Source: Pelagibius sp028280305 | GTDB lineage: Bacteria > Pseudomonadota > Alphaproteobacteria > Kiloniellales > Kiloniellaceae | DNA length: 64,000 nucleotides | Assembly: GCF_965233615.1 (NCBI RefSeq) | Contig: NZ_OZ247495.1 | Direction: 5' to 3' (one strand) | Shown: in pieces, positions 33,686-43,150 of the stretch | Position numbering within the stretch: the first letter of the stretch is position 1 | How the letters are laid out: every line of letters starts with the position of its first letter | Notes under the pieces: generated by a model | Database searches by the model: none | What the model was told of the DNA's origin: nothing | Seen by the model: the letters and a program-made list of their open reading frames with translations, nothing else | Made by a program: the position numbers and the translations under genes

Positions 33686-34362
33686 CAGAGCGCGTCGCGA
33701 GGGAAGGCGAAGACCTGCCTGCGCCCCAGCAGGGTGACCTGAAATCTCTTTTGCAGCAGCCCGGCAATAGCAGGATCGAGAACATTGAGGCCGCCGGTAT
33801 AGGCGCCGAAAGCGGGCAGGATGAGCCGCCGGCCGTCGGTCACGAAACAGGGTGCGGAGATTCGCTTGTTGCGCACCCGGACCGCCGCCTTGGGATGAAA
33901 GTGACCGGAGACTTCGCCGGCACCGGCCTCCGGTTCGGCTTCGTGGCGGAAGACGAGCGCCCCTTCGGTCCACTCGGCGGCGATACTGCCGCCCAGGTGC
34001 TGGGGCGGCGCGGGGTCGTGGTTTCCGGCAATCCAGATCCAGTCGCAACGGGCCGTTAAGGCCTGCAGCCTGACGGCGATCTGTTCCGGCAGGCGATCGG
34101 CTGCCTCCTGGTCGTGAAAGGAGTCGCCCAGGCAGATCAGGCGCTTCACATCGTGCTGCGCCAGCAAAGTCTCCAGCTTGTCGAGGGTGGCCGCCGTATC
34201 GTAGGGCGGCAGGAACTGTCCGCGCGCCGCGAAAGCCGAACCTTTTTCGAAGTGCAGGTCGGCCACCACGGCCAGGCGCCGTTCCGGCCACCACAGCGCC
34301 CCCGAAAGGTCGGCGATCAAGGGCACGCCATTTACGCTCAGCCGCTCCGCCTGATGTTTCAT
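33679..34362 (-). CDS. pdeM: Ligase-associated DNA damage response endonuclease PdeM
   Basis: A 227-residue calcineurin-like metallophosphoesterase. The metal motifs appear in order: VVADLHFEKGS, CLGDSFHD, IAGNHDP and SGHFHPK. The family is known from a four-gene set with an ATP-dependent ligase, a beta-CASP exonuclease and a DEXH helicase. In this window the helicase lies at 39067 and the exonuclease and ligase at 45646-48269, so the set is split. It ends 6 bases before the LysR gene's stop on the same strand. Confidence 0.9.
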   Translation of the reverse strand: MKHQAERLSVNGVPLIADLSGALWWPERRLAVVADLHFEKGSAFAARGQFLPPYDTAATLDKLETLLAQHDVKRLICLGDSFHDQEAADRLPEQIAVRLQALTARCDWIWIAGNHDPAPPQHLGGSIAAEWTEGALVFRHEAEPEAGAGEVSGHFHPKAAVRVRNKRISAPCFVTDGRRLILPAFGAYTGGLNVLDPAIAGLLQKRFQVTLLGRRQVFAFPRDALCE

Positions 34363-34368
34363 GGCTGT

Positions 34369-35295
34369 CTACTCACCGGGGACAAAGCGCGTCCACTGCG
34401 GGTTCTCTGCGCAATAGGCCATGGCGGCCTCTCCGGCCATCTCGGCCAGCGTGTCGATTAGTTCGCGCCTTGCCATGTTGGCGTAGGCGCAGCGCACCTT
34501 CAGAACCCGCAAGGGCTGCTCGGCGGGAAGCACGGCCAGTTCGCCCGCTTCAATCTCTTCGGCAACGGCAATGGCCGGTATGGCCGCGATGCCCATCCGC
34601 TGTTTCAGCATCTGCACGATGGTCCCAAGCGAGTTCGCCGAATGCCGGCTCGCCGCACTCAACTGGGTTTCGCCCAGGTAGGCCTCGGTCATGGGGAACA
34701 GGGGGGAGGTGCGCGGGTAGTGAATGATCGGCAGCCTTTTCAGGTCTTCGACCCGGTAGGTCTTGCGGCCGGGCGCGATGAGGTCGCGGTGGGCGATCCA
34801 GCGAATTTCATAGTGGACAGTGAACAGTTTGGAAACCTGAACCGTCGGCGGGGCGTTGGAAAGAAAGGCGACGTCCACCGAGCCGGCTTCGATATGCTGG
34901 GCCAACTGGTGGTCGGAGGCGCTGATGACATCGCAGATCAGGTTCGGAAAACGCTGCGCGAGCGTATCGAAGAGCCTGGGAGCCAGCGTCATCACCGACA
35001 AGGAAGCCGCCGCGATCCGCAGACGGTTCCTCTCGCTGTCGGGCTCGCTGATCTTACGGACCATGCTGTCGCGCAGATCCAGCATACGCTCGGCGTACTG
35101 CACCACGTCGTAGCCCTGATCGGTCAGGCTGAAATGTGCTTTGCTGCGGTCGATCAGCAGCGCGCCCAGGGTTTCCTCCAGGGTGTTGATTCGGGCGGAT
35201 ATGGCCGGCTGGCTGAGGCGCAGTTTGTCGGCGACACGCTGATAGTTCTGGAGCTGCGCCAGCCAGTAGAGCGTTTCCAATTGATGCAGGTTCAA
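34369..35295 (-). CDS. LysR-family transcriptional regulator
   Basis: A 308-residue regulator. I start at a TTG at 35295 because AAGGGAG lies 7 bases upstream and LNLHQLETLYWLAQLQNYQRVADKLRLSQPAISARINTLEETLG begins right there; the open frame continues to 35994 only as a shadow of the opposite aldolase gene. The winged helix is about residues 3-60 and the effector domain follows. It is divergent from the aldolase-TRAP operon, which it likely controls. Confidence 0.88.
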   Translation of the reverse strand: MNLHQLETLYWLAQLQNYQRVADKLRLSQPAISARINTLEETLGALLIDRSKAHFSLTDQGYDVVQYAERMLDLRDSMVRKISEPDSERNRLRIAAASLSVMTLAPRLFDTLAQRFPNLICDVISASDHQLAQHIEAGSVDVAFLSNAPPTVQVSKLFTVHYEIRWIAHRDLIAPGRKTYRVEDLKRLPIIHYPRTSPLFPMTEAYLGETQLSAASRHSANSLGTIVQMLKQRMGIAAIPAIAVAEEIEAGELAVLPAEQPLRVLKVRCAYANMARRELIDTLAEMAGEAAMAYCAENPQWTRFVPGE

Positions 35296-35327
35296 ACCGC
35301 GGCTCCCTTCGGTTCCCCAAGCATATA

Positions 35328-35356
35328 AAAGAAATTTATGGGCAACAAAGAAATTT
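35328..35356. promoter_or_regulatory. Direct repeats between LysR gene and aldolase-TRAP operon
   Basis: Two exact copies of AAAGAAATTT (35328-35337 and 35347-35356), 19 bases apart start to start, close to two helical turns. They lie in the 132-base divergent gap and are the best candidate for the LysR binding region. Confidence 0.5.
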
Positions 35357-35427
35357 TGATTTTGACGCTGCGGTTGCCCTTCGAACACCCTTTTGCTTTG
35401 GGAGACTGATACCGGGGGACAGAGATC

Positions 35428-36201
35428 ATGCAGGCCGAACCCATCCGTCTGCGTCTTCAGTCGGGCGAGCTGCTGATCGGCAGCTGGCTTTTTCTCGGCA
35501 GTCCGGTGACGGCGGAGGTGATGTCGCTGGCCGGATTCGATCTGCTGATCCTCGATCTGGAACACTCCGCCGGCGATGTGGAGACGCTTTACCACCAACT
35601 GAGGGCGATCTCTGCCCAGTCGGTGCCGGTGGTGGTGCGGGTCGGCGATGACACCGCGGCGCCGATCAAGCGGGCGCTGGACGCCGGCGCGGCTGGGGTC
35701 GTGCTGCCCGACGTTCGCTCTGCGGAATCCGGCCGGCGGTTCGTGGATGCCACGCGCTACGCGCCGGAAGGATCGCGCGGAACCCATCGCCTGTCGCGCG
35801 CGGCGGCCTATGGATTGAACTGGAACGGTTATCTCGCGCAGCAGGCCGCCAATCCGCTGACCATCGGCCTTGTCGAGTCGGCCGCCGGCGTGAGCGCCCT
35901 CGATGCCCTGTTGGAGATCGACAAGCTGGATGTGATCTTCATCGGCGCAGCCGATCTGGCGGCCAGCGTCGGGCGGCTTGCCGAACCGCAGCATCCCGAT
36001 GTGCAGGACATGGTCCGCGAAATCGAAACCAAGACCCTGAAGGCCGGCAAAGTGCTGGGCGGTCTGGCGGCCGACGCGGAAGAAGGGCGGGCGAAGGCTG
36101 CTGCCGGCTACCGGCTGCTGACCTTCGGCAGCGATGCGCTCTACCTGCGCAACACCGCAGTGGAGGCCGCCCGTGCTGCCCGGGCAGCGCTGAAGCCGTG
36201 A
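35428..36201 (+). CDS. HpcH/HpaI-family aldolase
   Basis: A 257-residue class II pyruvate-type aldolase. Recognisable are GSWLFLGSPVTAEVMSLAGFDLLILDLEHSAGD (with the metal-site Glu/Asp), VVVRVGDDTAAPIKRALDAGAAGVVLPDV and GLVESAAGV. Such enzymes cleave 4-hydroxy-2-oxo acids to pyruvate and an aldehyde, or act in reverse. It overlaps dctQ by GTGA, so the TRAP system probably imports an acid that feeds this aldolase; which acid is not readable. Confidence 0.9.
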   Translation: MQAEPIRLRLQSGELLIGSWLFLGSPVTAEVMSLAGFDLLILDLEHSAGDVETLYHQLRAISAQSVPVVVRVGDDTAAPIKRALDAGAAGVVLPDVRSAESGRRFVDATRYAPEGSRGTHRLSRAAAYGLNWNGYLAQQAANPLTIGLVESAAGVSALDALLEIDKLDVIFIGAADLAASVGRLAEPQHPDVQDMVREIETKTLKAGKVLGGLAADAEEGRAKAAAGYRLLTFGSDALYLRNTAVEAARAARAALKP

Positions 36202-36698
36202 GCGGGAAAACCACCTTGCGCGGTATTCTGCGGGATCTGGTCCGCCAGCCCGACCTGCTGTTCGCCATGATCATCTTTCTCGGTTTTCTGGTGCTCTGCA
36301 GTTTGCAGGTCGCGGTGCGTTTTGTTTTGACCCTGCCGCTCACCTGGACCGAGGAGTTGACCTCGGCCCTGGTCATCTGGATGACCTTTCTCGGCATCAT
36401 TGCCGTTCAACGCCGTGACAGTCAGATCCGCGTCGAGCTGCTCGACAGCCTATTGCCGCCCCTGCCGCTCGCCATCGTCTACGGCCTTTTCGATATCGCC
36501 GTGCTGGCCTGCCTCGTGGCCATCGTGATCGGCGGCTGGACGACCCTTGAAGAGACGGCCTACCAGCAGACACCGGCCTTGGGCATTCCGTTGAACGTTC
36601 TGATTGCGGTGACGCCGCTGGCCGCCGCGGCGATGTCGATCTTCGTGCTCCGCAACGCGTTTCGGCGGCTGCGCCGGGCTCTGGGTGGCGGCTCATGA
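36198..36698 (+). CDS. TRAP transporter small permease (DctQ)
   Basis: A 166-residue membrane protein with four helices, GTG start overlapping the aldolase stop. LPLTWTEELTSALVIWMTFLGIIAVQRRDSQIRVELL is the usual DctQ core. It forms the membrane complex with DctM and overlaps it by ATGA. Confidence 0.92.
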   Translation: MSGKTTLRGILRDLVRQPDLLFAMIIFLGFLVLCSLQVAVRFVLTLPLTWTEELTSALVIWMTFLGIIAVQRRDSQIRVELLDSLLPPLPLAIVYGLFDIAVLACLVAIVIGGWTTLEETAYQQTPALGIPLNVLIAVTPLAAAAMSIFVLRNAFRRLRRALGGGS

Positions 36699-37987
36699 CA
36701 GCCGATCCCTTCACCATGGTGATGATCGCCGTGTCGGTGGTCGTCATCATCCTCGGCTTTCCCATCGCCTATGCGATGCTGCTCTGCTCCCTGATCTACA
36801 TCCTGGTCAACGGCCTGCCCATTTCTCTGATGGTGCACGAATTGGCATTGTCATTGAACAGCTTCACCATGATCTCGGTGCCGCTGTTCATGTTTGCAGG
36901 CAAACTGATGACAGCCTCCGGCATTTCCGACCGGATCTTCGATTTCACCAACAATCTGGTGGGTCGCATTCCCGGCGGCCTCGGCCATGTCAACGTAGCC
37001 TCCAGCCTGGTGTTTGCCGGCATGTCGGGCTCGACCCTTGCCGATGTGGCCGGCCTGGGGGAGATCGAATACAAGGCCATGACCCGCAAGGGCTATGATG
37101 CCGACTTCACCATCGGCGTCACGCTGTCCTCCGCTGCGATCGGCCCGATCCTGCCGCCCAGCCTGCCGATGGTGCTCTATGGCGTAACGGCGGGGGTTTC
37201 GATCTCAGGGCTGTTTCTGGGGGGGATCCTGCCGGGCTTTCTGATCGCCGCGAGCCTGATGGTCTATGTGTTCTTCATCGGCCTGCGCCGCGGCTACCGG
37301 GTCGATGTCTGGGCCGGCTGGCGCGCCCTGGGTATCTCGCTCCTCAGGGCTGCGCCGCCACTCTTCACGCCGTTCATCATCGTCGGCGGCATGGCCTTCG
37401 GTTGGTTCAGCCCGACCGAAGCGGCGACCGTTGCGGTGCTCTACGGGCTTTTTATCGCCACGGTCGTCTATCGCAGCCTTAGTTTCCCGGATTTCCTGGC
37501 GGTTCTGCGCGATGTGACGCTTTCCGCCGCGCGCCTGCTCTTCGTTATCGCGACGGCCTTTCTCTTCGGCTGGGTCGCCACTTTCGGCGAGGTGCCGCAG
37601 ATGCTGGCCGCCCTCATCGAGGCTCACATCGAATCAGTGGCGCTTTTCCTGCTGATCTGCATCATCGTCAACCTCATCCTCGGGGCGATCCTGGAGAACG
37701 CGATACCGCTGCTGGTGCTGGCGCCGATGCTGGCCCCCATCGCTGAACAGCAGTACGGGCTCGACCCCGTGCACTTCGGCGTGGTGATGGTCTTCAACAT
37801 CATGATCGGCCAGTTCACCCCGCCCATCGGTCTTTCGCTGTTCGTCATGCGCGATATCACCGGTTTCAGCGTGACCCGGGTCTTCCGCGCGGTTCTGCCC
37901 TTTCTGGCGCCGCTCATCATCTCGCTTTTTCTGATGGCCTATTTTCCCTGGATTGTCACCGCCATCCCCCGGGCGGCGGGTTTCTAA
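36695..37987 (+). CDS. TRAP transporter large permease (DctM)
   Basis: A 430-residue permease with about 12 helices, the ion-coupled transport subunit. Typical motifs are SVPLFMFAGKLMTASGISDRIFDF, FAGMSGSTLADVAGLGEIEYKAM, SSAAIGPILPPSLPMVLYG and IGQFTPPIGLSLFV. It lies between dctQ and the binding protein gene. Driven by a sodium gradient in known cases. Confidence 0.94.
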   Translation: MTADPFTMVMIAVSVVVIILGFPIAYAMLLCSLIYILVNGLPISLMVHELALSLNSFTMISVPLFMFAGKLMTASGISDRIFDFTNNLVGRIPGGLGHVNVASSLVFAGMSGSTLADVAGLGEIEYKAMTRKGYDADFTIGVTLSSAAIGPILPPSLPMVLYGVTAGVSISGLFLGGILPGFLIAASLMVYVFFIGLRRGYRVDVWAGWRALGISLLRAAPPLFTPFIIVGGMAFGWFSPTEAATVAVLYGLFIATVVYRSLSFPDFLAVLRDVTLSAARLLFVIATAFLFGWVATFGEVPQMLAALIEAHIESVALFLLICIIVNLILGAILENAIPLLVLAPMLAPIAEQQYGLDPVHFGVVMVFNIMIGQFTPPIGLSLFVMRDITGFSVTRVFRAVLPFLAPLIISLFLMAYFPWIVTAIPRAAGF

Positions 37988-38032
37988 GGCACCGAACAAG
38001 AAGTTCAAAAGACACGAAACAGGAGGAACACC

Positions 38033-39070
38033 ATGCGACACAACCCCAAGCCATTTGGCCGAAAGTCATTGAGCGGGCTGCTCAGCGCCGCCTTCGCCGC
38101 CGCCGTGGCGGTTGCGCCTGTTGCCGCGGCAGCACAGGAGATAACCCTTCGTCTTGCCCATGTGGTGAAGGAAGGCGACCCCGCCTATATCGGAGCGGAA
38201 GCTTTCAGCACGCGCGTCGCCGAGCTCAGCGACGGCCGCATCGACGTCAAGATCTTCCCGGCGGGCCAGCTTGGCAACAACCGCAAGCTCTTCGCGCAGA
38301 TCCAGTCCGGCGCGGTGGACATGAGCTTTACCCCCTTCAACATGCTGGCCGACATCGTGCCGGAGTTCTCCATCGTGACCGGCGGCTACATGTTCGAGAG
38401 CCCCGAGCATCAGCGCCGGTTGCTGGAGAGTGCTGAATTCGGGCAGGCCTGGGCGGATCAGCTTCTGGAAAAGGGCAACCTGCGCATTCTCTCCCACTTT
38501 TTCTACGGCACCCGCAATCTGACCACCGCGAAGGTGGAGGTGCGCAGCCCCGAGGGCTTGTCGGGTCTGAAGATCCGCGCCGTGCCGAACGCCATGTCAC
38601 TGGCCACGGTGCGCGGCCTTGGGGCGGCGCCGACCCCGGTCGCCTGGCCCGAGACTTTCCAGGCGCTGCGTCAGGGTATTGTCGATGGACAGGAGAACCC
38701 GATCCCCGTGCTCTACGCTGCCGGCTTCTATGAGGTCCAGAAGTACCTCATCAAGACCCGGCATCAGATGTCGGCCCTGCCGTTCCTCATCCGTGAGCCG
38801 TCCTGGGCGAAACTTTCGGCGGCCGATCAGCAGATTCTGCAGCAGGCCGCCACGGAGGCCGCGGCCCTGGCCACCAAGACCATGGTCGAGTTCACCCAGA
38901 CCCTGGAAGCCGATCTCGTCGCCAAGGGTATGACCATCGTTGAACTGACGGAGACGGAGCGGGCGGCGTTCCGTGATCGGGTCCGGGCCTCGGTGGCTGA
39001 GGAGTTCGACGGCAAGGTCTTCCCCGCCGGCCTGATCGCCAAGGTCCATGCCCTGGCCGACGGCGGCTAA
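38033..39070 (+). CDS. TRAP transporter substrate-binding protein (DctP)
   Basis: A 345-residue periplasmic binding protein with a signal ending near AAA-QE (residue 35). The mature start EITLRLAHVVKEGDPAYIGAEAFSTRVAELSDGRIDVKIFPAGQLGNNRKLFAQIQSGAVDMSF is diagnostic. The ligand Arg region SGLKIRAVPNAMSLATVRGLGAAPTPVAWPE suggests a carboxylate ligand. AGGAGGAAC precedes the ATG. Its stop overlaps the opposing helicase stop by 4 bases. Confidence 0.93.
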   Translation: MRHNPKPFGRKSLSGLLSAAFAAAVAVAPVAAAAQEITLRLAHVVKEGDPAYIGAEAFSTRVAELSDGRIDVKIFPAGQLGNNRKLFAQIQSGAVDMSFTPFNMLADIVPEFSIVTGGYMFESPEHQRRLLESAEFGQAWADQLLEKGNLRILSHFFYGTRNLTTAKVEVRSPEGLSGLKIRAVPNAMSLATVRGLGAAPTPVAWPETFQALRQGIVDGQENPIPVLYAAGFYEVQKYLIKTRHQMSALPFLIREPSWAKLSAADQQILQQAATEAAALATKTMVEFTQTLEADLVAKGMTIVELTETERAAFRDRVRASVAEEFDGKVFPAGLIAKVHALADGG

Positions 39071-41544
39071 AGCGGCAGTTCCGCCTGACCGACGCCGAGT
39101 TCCATGCCTTCGGTGGCTTCATCGATGAGGGCCTGGGCGCCCTCGTCGAGAAGCTCGTCGAGCCCGCTGCCGGCGACCTGTTCCTTGCCGACCTCCAGCA
39201 GCACGGGAACGGCGAGGGGCGAGACCTTGTCGAGTCGGCGGTGCTCGATCCTTCCCTTCACCCGTTTCAGCATCTCCGCCAGGCGGCCGATGTCGGTCAG
39301 GCCGCCGGCGGCATCGGCGCGGGTCGCCTGCAGCAGGATGTGGTCGGGCTCGTGCTTGCGCAGCACGTCATAGATGAGGTCGGCGTTGAAGGTCACCTGG
39401 CGGCCGGATTTCTCCTGGCCCGGTGCCCGGGCTTCGATCAGTCCGGCAATGACGGCGACCTTGCGGAAGGTGCGCTTCAGCATGGAGGATTCCGCCATCC
39501 ATTCCTCCAGATCGTCGCCCAGCATGTCTTCGTCGAAGAGGCCGGCCAGATCCTCCGCCGGCTTCAGGCTCCAGACCGCGATGACATAGTCGGTGGCGAC
39601 GAAGCCGAGGGGGGCGAGGCCGGCGCGCTCCATACGGCGGGTCAGCAGCATGCCCAGGGTCTGGTGGGCGTTGCGGCCCTCGAAGCAATAGGCGACCAGG
39701 AATTCCTTTTCGCCGCGTGGAAAGGTTTCCACCAACAGCCCGGAAGCATCGGGCAGCACCGAGCGCCAGCGCTGGATCTTCAGCCATTCGGCGACGGCGG
39801 GGGGCAGGTTATGCCACTGCGCCGGGTTGGAGAGGATGCCGCGCACCCGCTCGGCCAGATGGGTGGAAAGCGGCAGGCGTCCGCCGGCATAAGCCGGCAC
39901 CTTGGGGTCGCCCCCCTTGGCCCGGCTGACCAGCACGGTGTTGTCGCGCATGCCCTCAAAGGCGAGCAGTTGGCCGGCGAAGATGAAGCTGTCGCCGGGC
40001 AGCAGGGCGTTGACGAAATACTCTTCCACTTCGCCCAGAACCCGGCCGTTCCTCATACGCACCTTTAAGACGGGCGCCTCGACAATGGTGCCGACGTTCA
40101 TGCGGTAGCGCTTCACATGCTGGAGGTTGGAAACGCGATAAAAGCCGTGTGCATCAAGGCCTAAGCGGCGATAGCGCTCATAGGATTTGAGCGCATAGCC
40201 ACCAGAAGCGACGAAATCCAGGGTACGCTCAAAATCTTTCTTTGTCAGTGACTTATAGGGATAAGCTCGGATGACTTCTCGATACAGATCATCTGCGCCG
40301 AAGGGGCCGGCGCAGGCGGTTCCAAGGATATGTTGAGACAACACATCAAGTCCGCCCGGCTTTGGCGGATCGCCATCCAGGCTGCGCGCCGCTACCGCTT
40401 CCAGGGCGGCGCGGCACTCCAGCACCTCGAAGCGGTTGGCCGGCACCAGCAGCGCCCGGCTCGGCTGGTCGAGCTGATGGTTGGCGCGGCCGATGCGCTG
40501 CAGCAGCCGGGCCGAGCCCTTGGGTGCGCCGACCTGCACCACCAGGTCGACGGCAGCCCAGTCGATGCCGAGGTCCAGCGAGGAGGTGGCGACCACCGCC
40601 CGCAGCTTGCCCGACGCCATGGCCGCCTCCACCTTGCGGCGCTGCTCCACCGCCAGGCTGCCGTGGTGCAGGGCGATGGCCAGCCCGTCGTCGTTAAGAC
40701 GCCAGAGCTCCTGGAACACCAGTTCCGCCTGGGCGCGGGTGTTGACGAAGACAAGGGTGGTCTCCGCCGTCAGGATCTTGTCGTAGACTTCGGCGATGGC
40801 ATGGACGGCCATGTGGCCGGACCAGGGCAGGTACTCCTTCGTGGTGAGAATTTCGACCTCGGCCTCGGCCCCGTCGCGGCCGATGACCCGGGTCACATCG
40901 TCGGGGTCCGCCGTGGGCGACAGCCAGCCCGCCAGCCAGTCGGGATCATGCACCGTTGCGGAGAGGCCGACCCGGCGGCAGCCAGGGCTCAGGGTTTCCA
41001 GGCGCGCCAGGCCCAGGGACAGCAGATCGCCGCGCTTGCTGCCGGCGATGGCGTGCAGTTCGTCGACCACCACGCACTTCAGGCCGGCGAAGACCTGGGG
41101 CGCATCGTAGTAGCTGAGCAGCAGGGCGAGGGATTCCGGTGTCGTCATCAGGATGCCCGGCGGCTTGCGGCGCTGGCGCTGGCGCTTGGATTGCGGCGTG
41201 TCGCCGGTGCGGGTCTCGCAGGTGACATCCAGGCCCATCTCCGCGATCGGCTGGGTCAGGTTGCGTTGGATGTCCACAGCCAGGGCTTTCAGCGGCGAGA
41301 TGTAGAGGGTGTGGAGCCCGTCATGGGGACATGCTGCCAGATCCACCAGACTGGGCAGGAAGCCGGCCAGAGTCTTGCCGCCACCGGTGGGCGCGATCAG
41401 CAGGGCCGAGGCCCCGGCCTCCGCCGCCCGCAACATCTGCAACTGGTGGGGGTGGGGCTGCCAGCCCCGCGCGCGGAACCACTCCGCAAAGAGCGGCGGC
41501 AGGGCGCTGAGGTTCGATTCACTGAGCAGGGCTGGCTGGTCCAC
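39067..41544 (-). CDS. Ligase-associated DEXH-box helicase (Lhr-type)
   Basis: An 825-residue superfamily 2 helicase with a GTG start. Motif I is LLIAPTGGGKTLAGF, motif II VVDELHA, motif VI LLQRIGRANHQ. The Lhr-like C-terminal winged-helix part continues with GVR-independent sequence VLGEVEEYFVNALLPGDSFIFAGQLLAFEGM and HQTLGMLLTRRMERAGLAPLGFVATDY. It belongs with PdeM, the exonuclease and the ATP-dependent ligase as a DNA-damage module; here it stands alone between the TRAP operon and a vWA gene. Confidence 0.93.
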   Translation of the reverse strand: MDQPALLSESNLSALPPLFAEWFRARGWQPHPHQLQMLRAAEAGASALLIAPTGGGKTLAGFLPSLVDLAACPHDGLHTLYISPLKALAVDIQRNLTQPIAEMGLDVTCETRTGDTPQSKRQRQRRKPPGILMTTPESLALLLSYYDAPQVFAGLKCVVVDELHAIAGSKRGDLLSLGLARLETLSPGCRRVGLSATVHDPDWLAGWLSPTADPDDVTRVIGRDGAEAEVEILTTKEYLPWSGHMAVHAIAEVYDKILTAETTLVFVNTRAQAELVFQELWRLNDDGLAIALHHGSLAVEQRRKVEAAMASGKLRAVVATSSLDLGIDWAAVDLVVQVGAPKGSARLLQRIGRANHQLDQPSRALLVPANRFEVLECRAALEAVAARSLDGDPPKPGGLDVLSQHILGTACAGPFGADDLYREVIRAYPYKSLTKKDFERTLDFVASGGYALKSYERYRRLGLDAHGFYRVSNLQHVKRYRMNVGTIVEAPVLKVRMRNGRVLGEVEEYFVNALLPGDSFIFAGQLLAFEGMRDNTVLVSRAKGGDPKVPAYAGGRLPLSTHLAERVRGILSNPAQWHNLPPAVAEWLKIQRWRSVLPDASGLLVETFPRGEKEFLVAYCFEGRNAHQTLGMLLTRRMERAGLAPLGFVATDYVIAVWSLKPAEDLAGLFDEDMLGDDLEEWMAESSMLKRTFRKVAVIAGLIEARAPGQEKSGRQVTFNADLIYDVLRKHEPDHILLQATRADAAGGLTDIGRLAEMLKRVKGRIEHRRLDKVSPLAVPVLLEVGKEQVAGSGLDELLDEGAQALIDEATEGMELGVGQAELPL

Positions 41545-41741
41545 GGCGGCAAGTCTAGACCGCCCGGCAGGACGGGTGAAGGCGAATGAAGCGGGCCCCG
41601 GTAAAGCCTTGATCTGGCGTGAAAGCAGGGCCCGAAATTTAGCACAAATGCGCCGTAAGTCGTTGCTATTCCTTAACGTTCTATTGACGCTCGATCGCTA
41701 CTCTGGATGCTGCGAAGTGAATTTCCGGGGAGTACCCCGCG

Positions 41742-43127
41742 ATGCGTGGATCAACAGAAAAAGCGCAGTGGAAGTGGGCGCGCTTTTGGCGCGACCTCGG
41801 CGGCAATGTCAGCATTTTTTTCGCTTTCAGCGTCATTGCGATATTTGGCACCGTCGGCATCGCCATCGATACTTCCATCGCTTACAACGTGCGTGCGCAG
41901 TTGGCGTCGGCGGTCGATGCTGCTGCCTTAGCGGGCGCGCGCGCCTTCGCCAGCCCGACCCGCAATACCGACATCCAGAACTTCTTCGCAGCGAATTTCC
42001 AGGACGGCTACATGGGCTCTGTCCTGCAACCCCTGGAGATCGTGCCGGACGACCAGAGCCGCACCATAACGGTGACGGCGCGGGCAACCATTCCGACCTT
42101 CTTCATGGGCGTCCTGGGCCAGCATTCCACCGATGTCGCCGCGACCGCGGAGGCGACGTTGTCGTCGCGCGACGTGGAAGTTGCGCTGGTGTTGGATATC
42201 ACCGGCTCGATGTCCGGCTCGAAGATCGCCAGTCTGCGGTCCGCGGCGAACGAATTGGTGGATATCGTTGTTCAGGACCTGCAGGTCCCATTCTATTCAA
42301 AGGTGGCCCTGGTTCCCTATTCCAGCGGCGTCAACGTCGGCGCGCTTGCCGATGCTGTCCGCGGCCCGGTGACCACCGGCACCTGTAGCTATCCGGCGGC
42401 GCCGACCTGTGAAGAGTTCGAATTCCCACGCGCAAGCGACGGCGATCTTATTACCTATGATGTCAGCACCTGTGTGACCGAGCGCCCCGGCCCGCACCTT
42501 TCTACCGATGCAGCACCGAGCTTGGCGCCGCTCAGTCCGCTTTTCCCGCCGGACGGTTCCTACAACCCTTGTCCCTCGGCTGAGATCATGCCGCTGACCA
42601 GCAACAAGGGCGCATTGACGGCCGCGATCAACGGGTTGACGCACGGCGGTTCCACAGCCGGTCAGACGGGTGTCGCTTGGGGCTGGTACATGCTCTCACC
42701 GAACTTCGGCTATCTCTTTCCCGGTGAAGGCACGCCGTCGCCTTACGGCATGATCAATCTGGGCCAGGAGGTGCTGAAGGTCGTGATCATCATGACGGAC
42801 GGCGAGTTCAACACCATCTATCACTCCGGCGTGAACGCCAACAACTCAGGTCCCAAGAGTGGTGGGCCTGAGTACAAGATAAATCAGCCCGGCACCAACG
42901 GCAGTTCCTTTGACCAGGCGGAGGCGCTCTGCGACGCCATGAAGCTGGAGGGGATCGTCGTCTACACCGTCGGCTTGGAGCTTGGCGCCGCGCCGGGTGC
43001 AGTAGACTTCGTGAATTACTGCGCCACCAGTGCGGACAATGTCTACCTGCCCGGCAATGGAACCGAACTGCGGCAGGCCTTCCGCGACATCGCCGTCCAG
43101 GTGTCCAATCTGCGCATTTCGATGTAA
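41742..43127 (+). CDS. TadG-like membrane protein with von Willebrand A domain
   Basis: A 461-residue protein. The N-terminal TadE/TadG segment has one helix at about 23-45 (GNVSIFFAFSVIAIFGTVGIAIDTSIAY) followed by RAQLASAVDAAALAGAR, typical of pilus-assembly proteins. The C-terminal vWA domain has a MIDAS DITGSMSGS at about residue 152 and KVVIIMTDGEFN. Large Cys-containing insertions interrupt it. TadG proteins help assemble Flp pili, but no other tad gene is in the window, so this may be an orphan envelope protein. GGGGAG precedes the ATG. Confidence 0.85.
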   Translation: MRGSTEKAQWKWARFWRDLGGNVSIFFAFSVIAIFGTVGIAIDTSIAYNVRAQLASAVDAAALAGARAFASPTRNTDIQNFFAANFQDGYMGSVLQPLEIVPDDQSRTITVTARATIPTFFMGVLGQHSTDVAATAEATLSSRDVEVALVLDITGSMSGSKIASLRSAANELVDIVVQDLQVPFYSKVALVPYSSGVNVGALADAVRGPVTTGTCSYPAAPTCEEFEFPRASDGDLITYDVSTCVTERPGPHLSTDAAPSLAPLSPLFPPDGSYNPCPSAEIMPLTSNKGALTAAINGLTHGGSTAGQTGVAWGWYMLSPNFGYLFPGEGTPSPYGMINLGQEVLKVVIIMTDGEFNTIYHSGVNANNSGPKSGGPEYKINQPGTNGSSFDQAEALCDAMKLEGIVVYTVGLELGAAPGAVDFVNYCATSADNVYLPGNGTELRQAFRDIAVQVSNLRISM

Positions 43128-43150
43128 CCGTTGCGTAACAGTCAGTCGCT

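Noticed and set aside
41684..41710. TTGACG at 41684 as the -35 box of a promoter for the TadG-like gene.
   Set aside because: No acceptable -10 box lies 16-18 bases downstream, so I do not annotate a promoter.
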